In this document: positions 4,602 to 5,658 of the stretch, one piece after another
How the letters are laid out: each line of letters starts with the position of its first letter
Position numbering within the stretch: the stretch's first letter is position 1
Source: Myxococcota bacterium
GTDB lineage: Bacteria > Myxococcota_A > Polyangia > HGW-17
Assembly (NCBI GenBank): GCA_018821745.1
Contig: JAHJLU010000173.1
Coordinates: forward strand, 1-5,658
Reading direction: 5' to 3'
Length of the DNA stretch: 5,658 nt
Notes under the pieces: model-generated
Told to the model about the DNA's origin: nothing
Databases searched by the model: none
The model's input: only the letters and a program-made list of their open reading frames with translations
Made by a program: the position numbers and the translations under genes

Positions 4602-5658
4602 ATGACAAAGATATTGATGAAAGGTGCTGAAGCCATTGGAGAGGCCGCCATCCGTGCCGGCTGTATCTCTTATTTCTGTTACCCCATCACCCCCCAGAGC
4701 GAAGTAGCCGAATACCTCTCCAAAAGACTGCCAGAGGTTGGTGGCACTTTTGTACAGGCAGAGAGTGAAGTGGCGGCAAGCCAGATGGTTTACGGTGCAG
4801 CGGGTGCAGGCATCAGGGTCATGACGACCTCCTCATCTCCCGGGATCTCTCTCATGACCGAGGGGATTTCCTATATCGCCGGCGCCAAACTCCCCGCGGT
4901 GTTTGTCAATATCGTCCGCGGTGGTCCCGGGCTCGGTGGTATTCTGCCCTCCCAGGCCGATTACTTTCAGGCCACCAAAGGTGGCGGCCACGGGGACTAT
5001 CGCTTCCTGGCACTTGCACCCGCCTCGGTGCAGGAGATGGTCGATCTGGTGATCCGCGCCTTCCCCCTCTCCGAAAAATACCGCAACCCCGTTATGATAG
5101 TGGGCGATGGTCTTTTGGCCCAGATGATGGAGCCCGTGGACTTCGAAGCCGTGGAGAATATCCCACAGATCGAGGTTGAATCCTGGGCCACCACCGGTTG
5201 CAGGGAGCGGCCTGCAAACCTCGTCAACTCCCTCTTCCTCGACCCCTTGAAGCTGGAACAGTTCAACTGGGAGCTCAAGGCAAAATATGAAAAAATGGAA
5301 GAGGAGATTTCCTTCGAGGAGTACAAAATGGACGACTGCGAGATGTTCGTGGTTGCCTACGGGACCACCTCCCGAGTGGTCCGCACCGCCATCAACACCA
5401 TGCGCGAAGATGGCTACAAAATCGGGATGTTCCGCCCAATCAGCATCTTCCCATTCCCCCAGATGGCGCTTCGGGCCCACGCGGAGAATCCCCGGATAAA
5501 ATCCCTGGCTGTGGTCGAAATGAGCAACGGCCAGATGCTCGAAGACGTGAAATGGGCAACCCTGGAGAAAAAACCCGTGGAGTTCTTCGCCAGAAACGGC
5601 GGGATTGTTCCCAATCCCCAGGAGACCATGGAGTTCCTCATTAAATCCTATGAGAAAC
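4602..5658 (+). CDS. vorB: 2-oxoacid:ferredoxin oxidoreductase alpha subunit, VorB-like (3' end cut by window)
   Basis: Alpha subunit of a cytoplasmic ketoacid:ferredoxin oxidoreductase, probably 2-ketoisovalerate (3-methyl-2-oxobutanoate) oxidoreductase: branched 2-oxoacid + CoA + oxidised ferredoxin gives acyl-CoA + CO2 + reduced ferredoxin. The pyrimidine-binding domain shows YPITPQSE (27-34), QAESEVAA (52-59, containing the glutamate region that activates thiamine diphosphate), the TSSSPG turn (76-81), and the strongly conserved stretches RGGPGLGG, PSQADYFQATKGG and GHGDYR. The second, transketolase C-terminal-like domain starts near residue 244 (CEMFVVAYGTTSR) and includes FRPISIFPFP and VEMSNGQM (about 305-312). 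GAGRSGG-like elements of true pyruvate enzymes are not seen. The frame is open to the last base with 352 residues visible; the family is about this long, so only a few residues should be missing. ATG follows GAGG at five bases, 9 bases after the ferredoxin stop. A KorA (2-oxoglutarate) role is the main alternative. The beta subunit is expected next. Confidence 0.9.
   Translation, partial: MTKILMKGAEAIGEAAIRAGCISYFCYPITPQSEVAEYLSKRLPEVGGTFVQAESEVAASQMVYGAAGAGIRVMTTSSSPGISLMTEGISYIAGAKLPAVFVNIVRGGPGLGGILPSQADYFQATKGGGHGDYRFLALAPASVQEMVDLVIRAFPLSEKYRNPVMIVGDGLLAQMMEPVDFEAVENIPQIEVESWATTGCRERPANLVNSLFLDPLKLEQFNWELKAKYEKMEEEISFEEYKMDDCEMFVVAYGTTSRVVRTAINTMREDGYKIGMFRPISIFPFPQMALRAHAENPRIKSLAVVEMSNGQMLEDVKWATLEKKPVEFFARNGGIVPNPQETMEFLIKSYEK

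Noticed and set aside
4833..5480. A 215-codon minus-strand open frame opposite vorB.
   Set aside because: His- and Gly-rich composition and no motif, lying opposite a strongly conserved enzyme gene; an antisense shadow.

Overview
The window looks like a piece of chromosome from an anaerobic, moderately GC-rich bacterium. The anaerobic reading rests on a ferredoxin plus the alpha subunit of a 2-oxoacid:ferredoxin oxidoreductase of the 2-ketoisovalerate (VorB) type, a kind common in strictly anaerobic Firmicutes, spirochaetes and related groups. A probable lipoprotein with a relaxed lipobox (LFFGC) would suit a diderm such as a spirochaete, but the phylum cannot be fixed from this sequence alone. 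I see no rRNA, tRNA, CRISPR array, insertion sequence or phage gene.

Layout. Two gene groups diverge from a 210-base intergenic region (3393-3602). Leftward (minus strand) run an MFS transporter related to the MFSD1-like branch (3392-1938), a short probable lipoprotein of unknown function (1887-1180) and a DHH/DHHA1 phosphoesterase (1132-80). They are closely spaced and co-directional, so an operon is likely. The MFS gene has a good sigma70-type promoter. A second promoter, with a 17-base spacer, sits between the MFS gene and the lipoprotein, and its predicted transcription start falls on the lipoprotein ATG. Positions 1-79 hold nothing I can support.

Rightward (plus strand) run a SIMIBI-type P-loop ATPase (3603-4346), a 77-residue two-cluster ferredoxin (4359-4592) and the VorB-like alpha subunit (from 4602, cut by the window edge). 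Gaps are 12 and 9 bases with clear Shine-Dalgarno sites, so these are almost certainly one transcript. The ferredoxin and VorB should be the electron-transfer and substrate/thiamine-diphosphate-binding parts of one cytoplasmic enzyme that oxidatively decarboxylates a 2-oxoacid to an acyl-CoA and reduces ferredoxin. The beta (and perhaps gamma) subunit genes are expected just beyond the right edge. The ATPase has no assigned function; its place at the head of the operon suggests a role in assembly or regulation of the enzyme, which is inference.

The most unusual material is regulatory: the apparently leaderless lipoprotein start tied to a long inverted repeat, and the divergent intergenic region, which carries three separate dyads and a 13-codon leader reading frame whose TGA overlaps the ATPase ATG.
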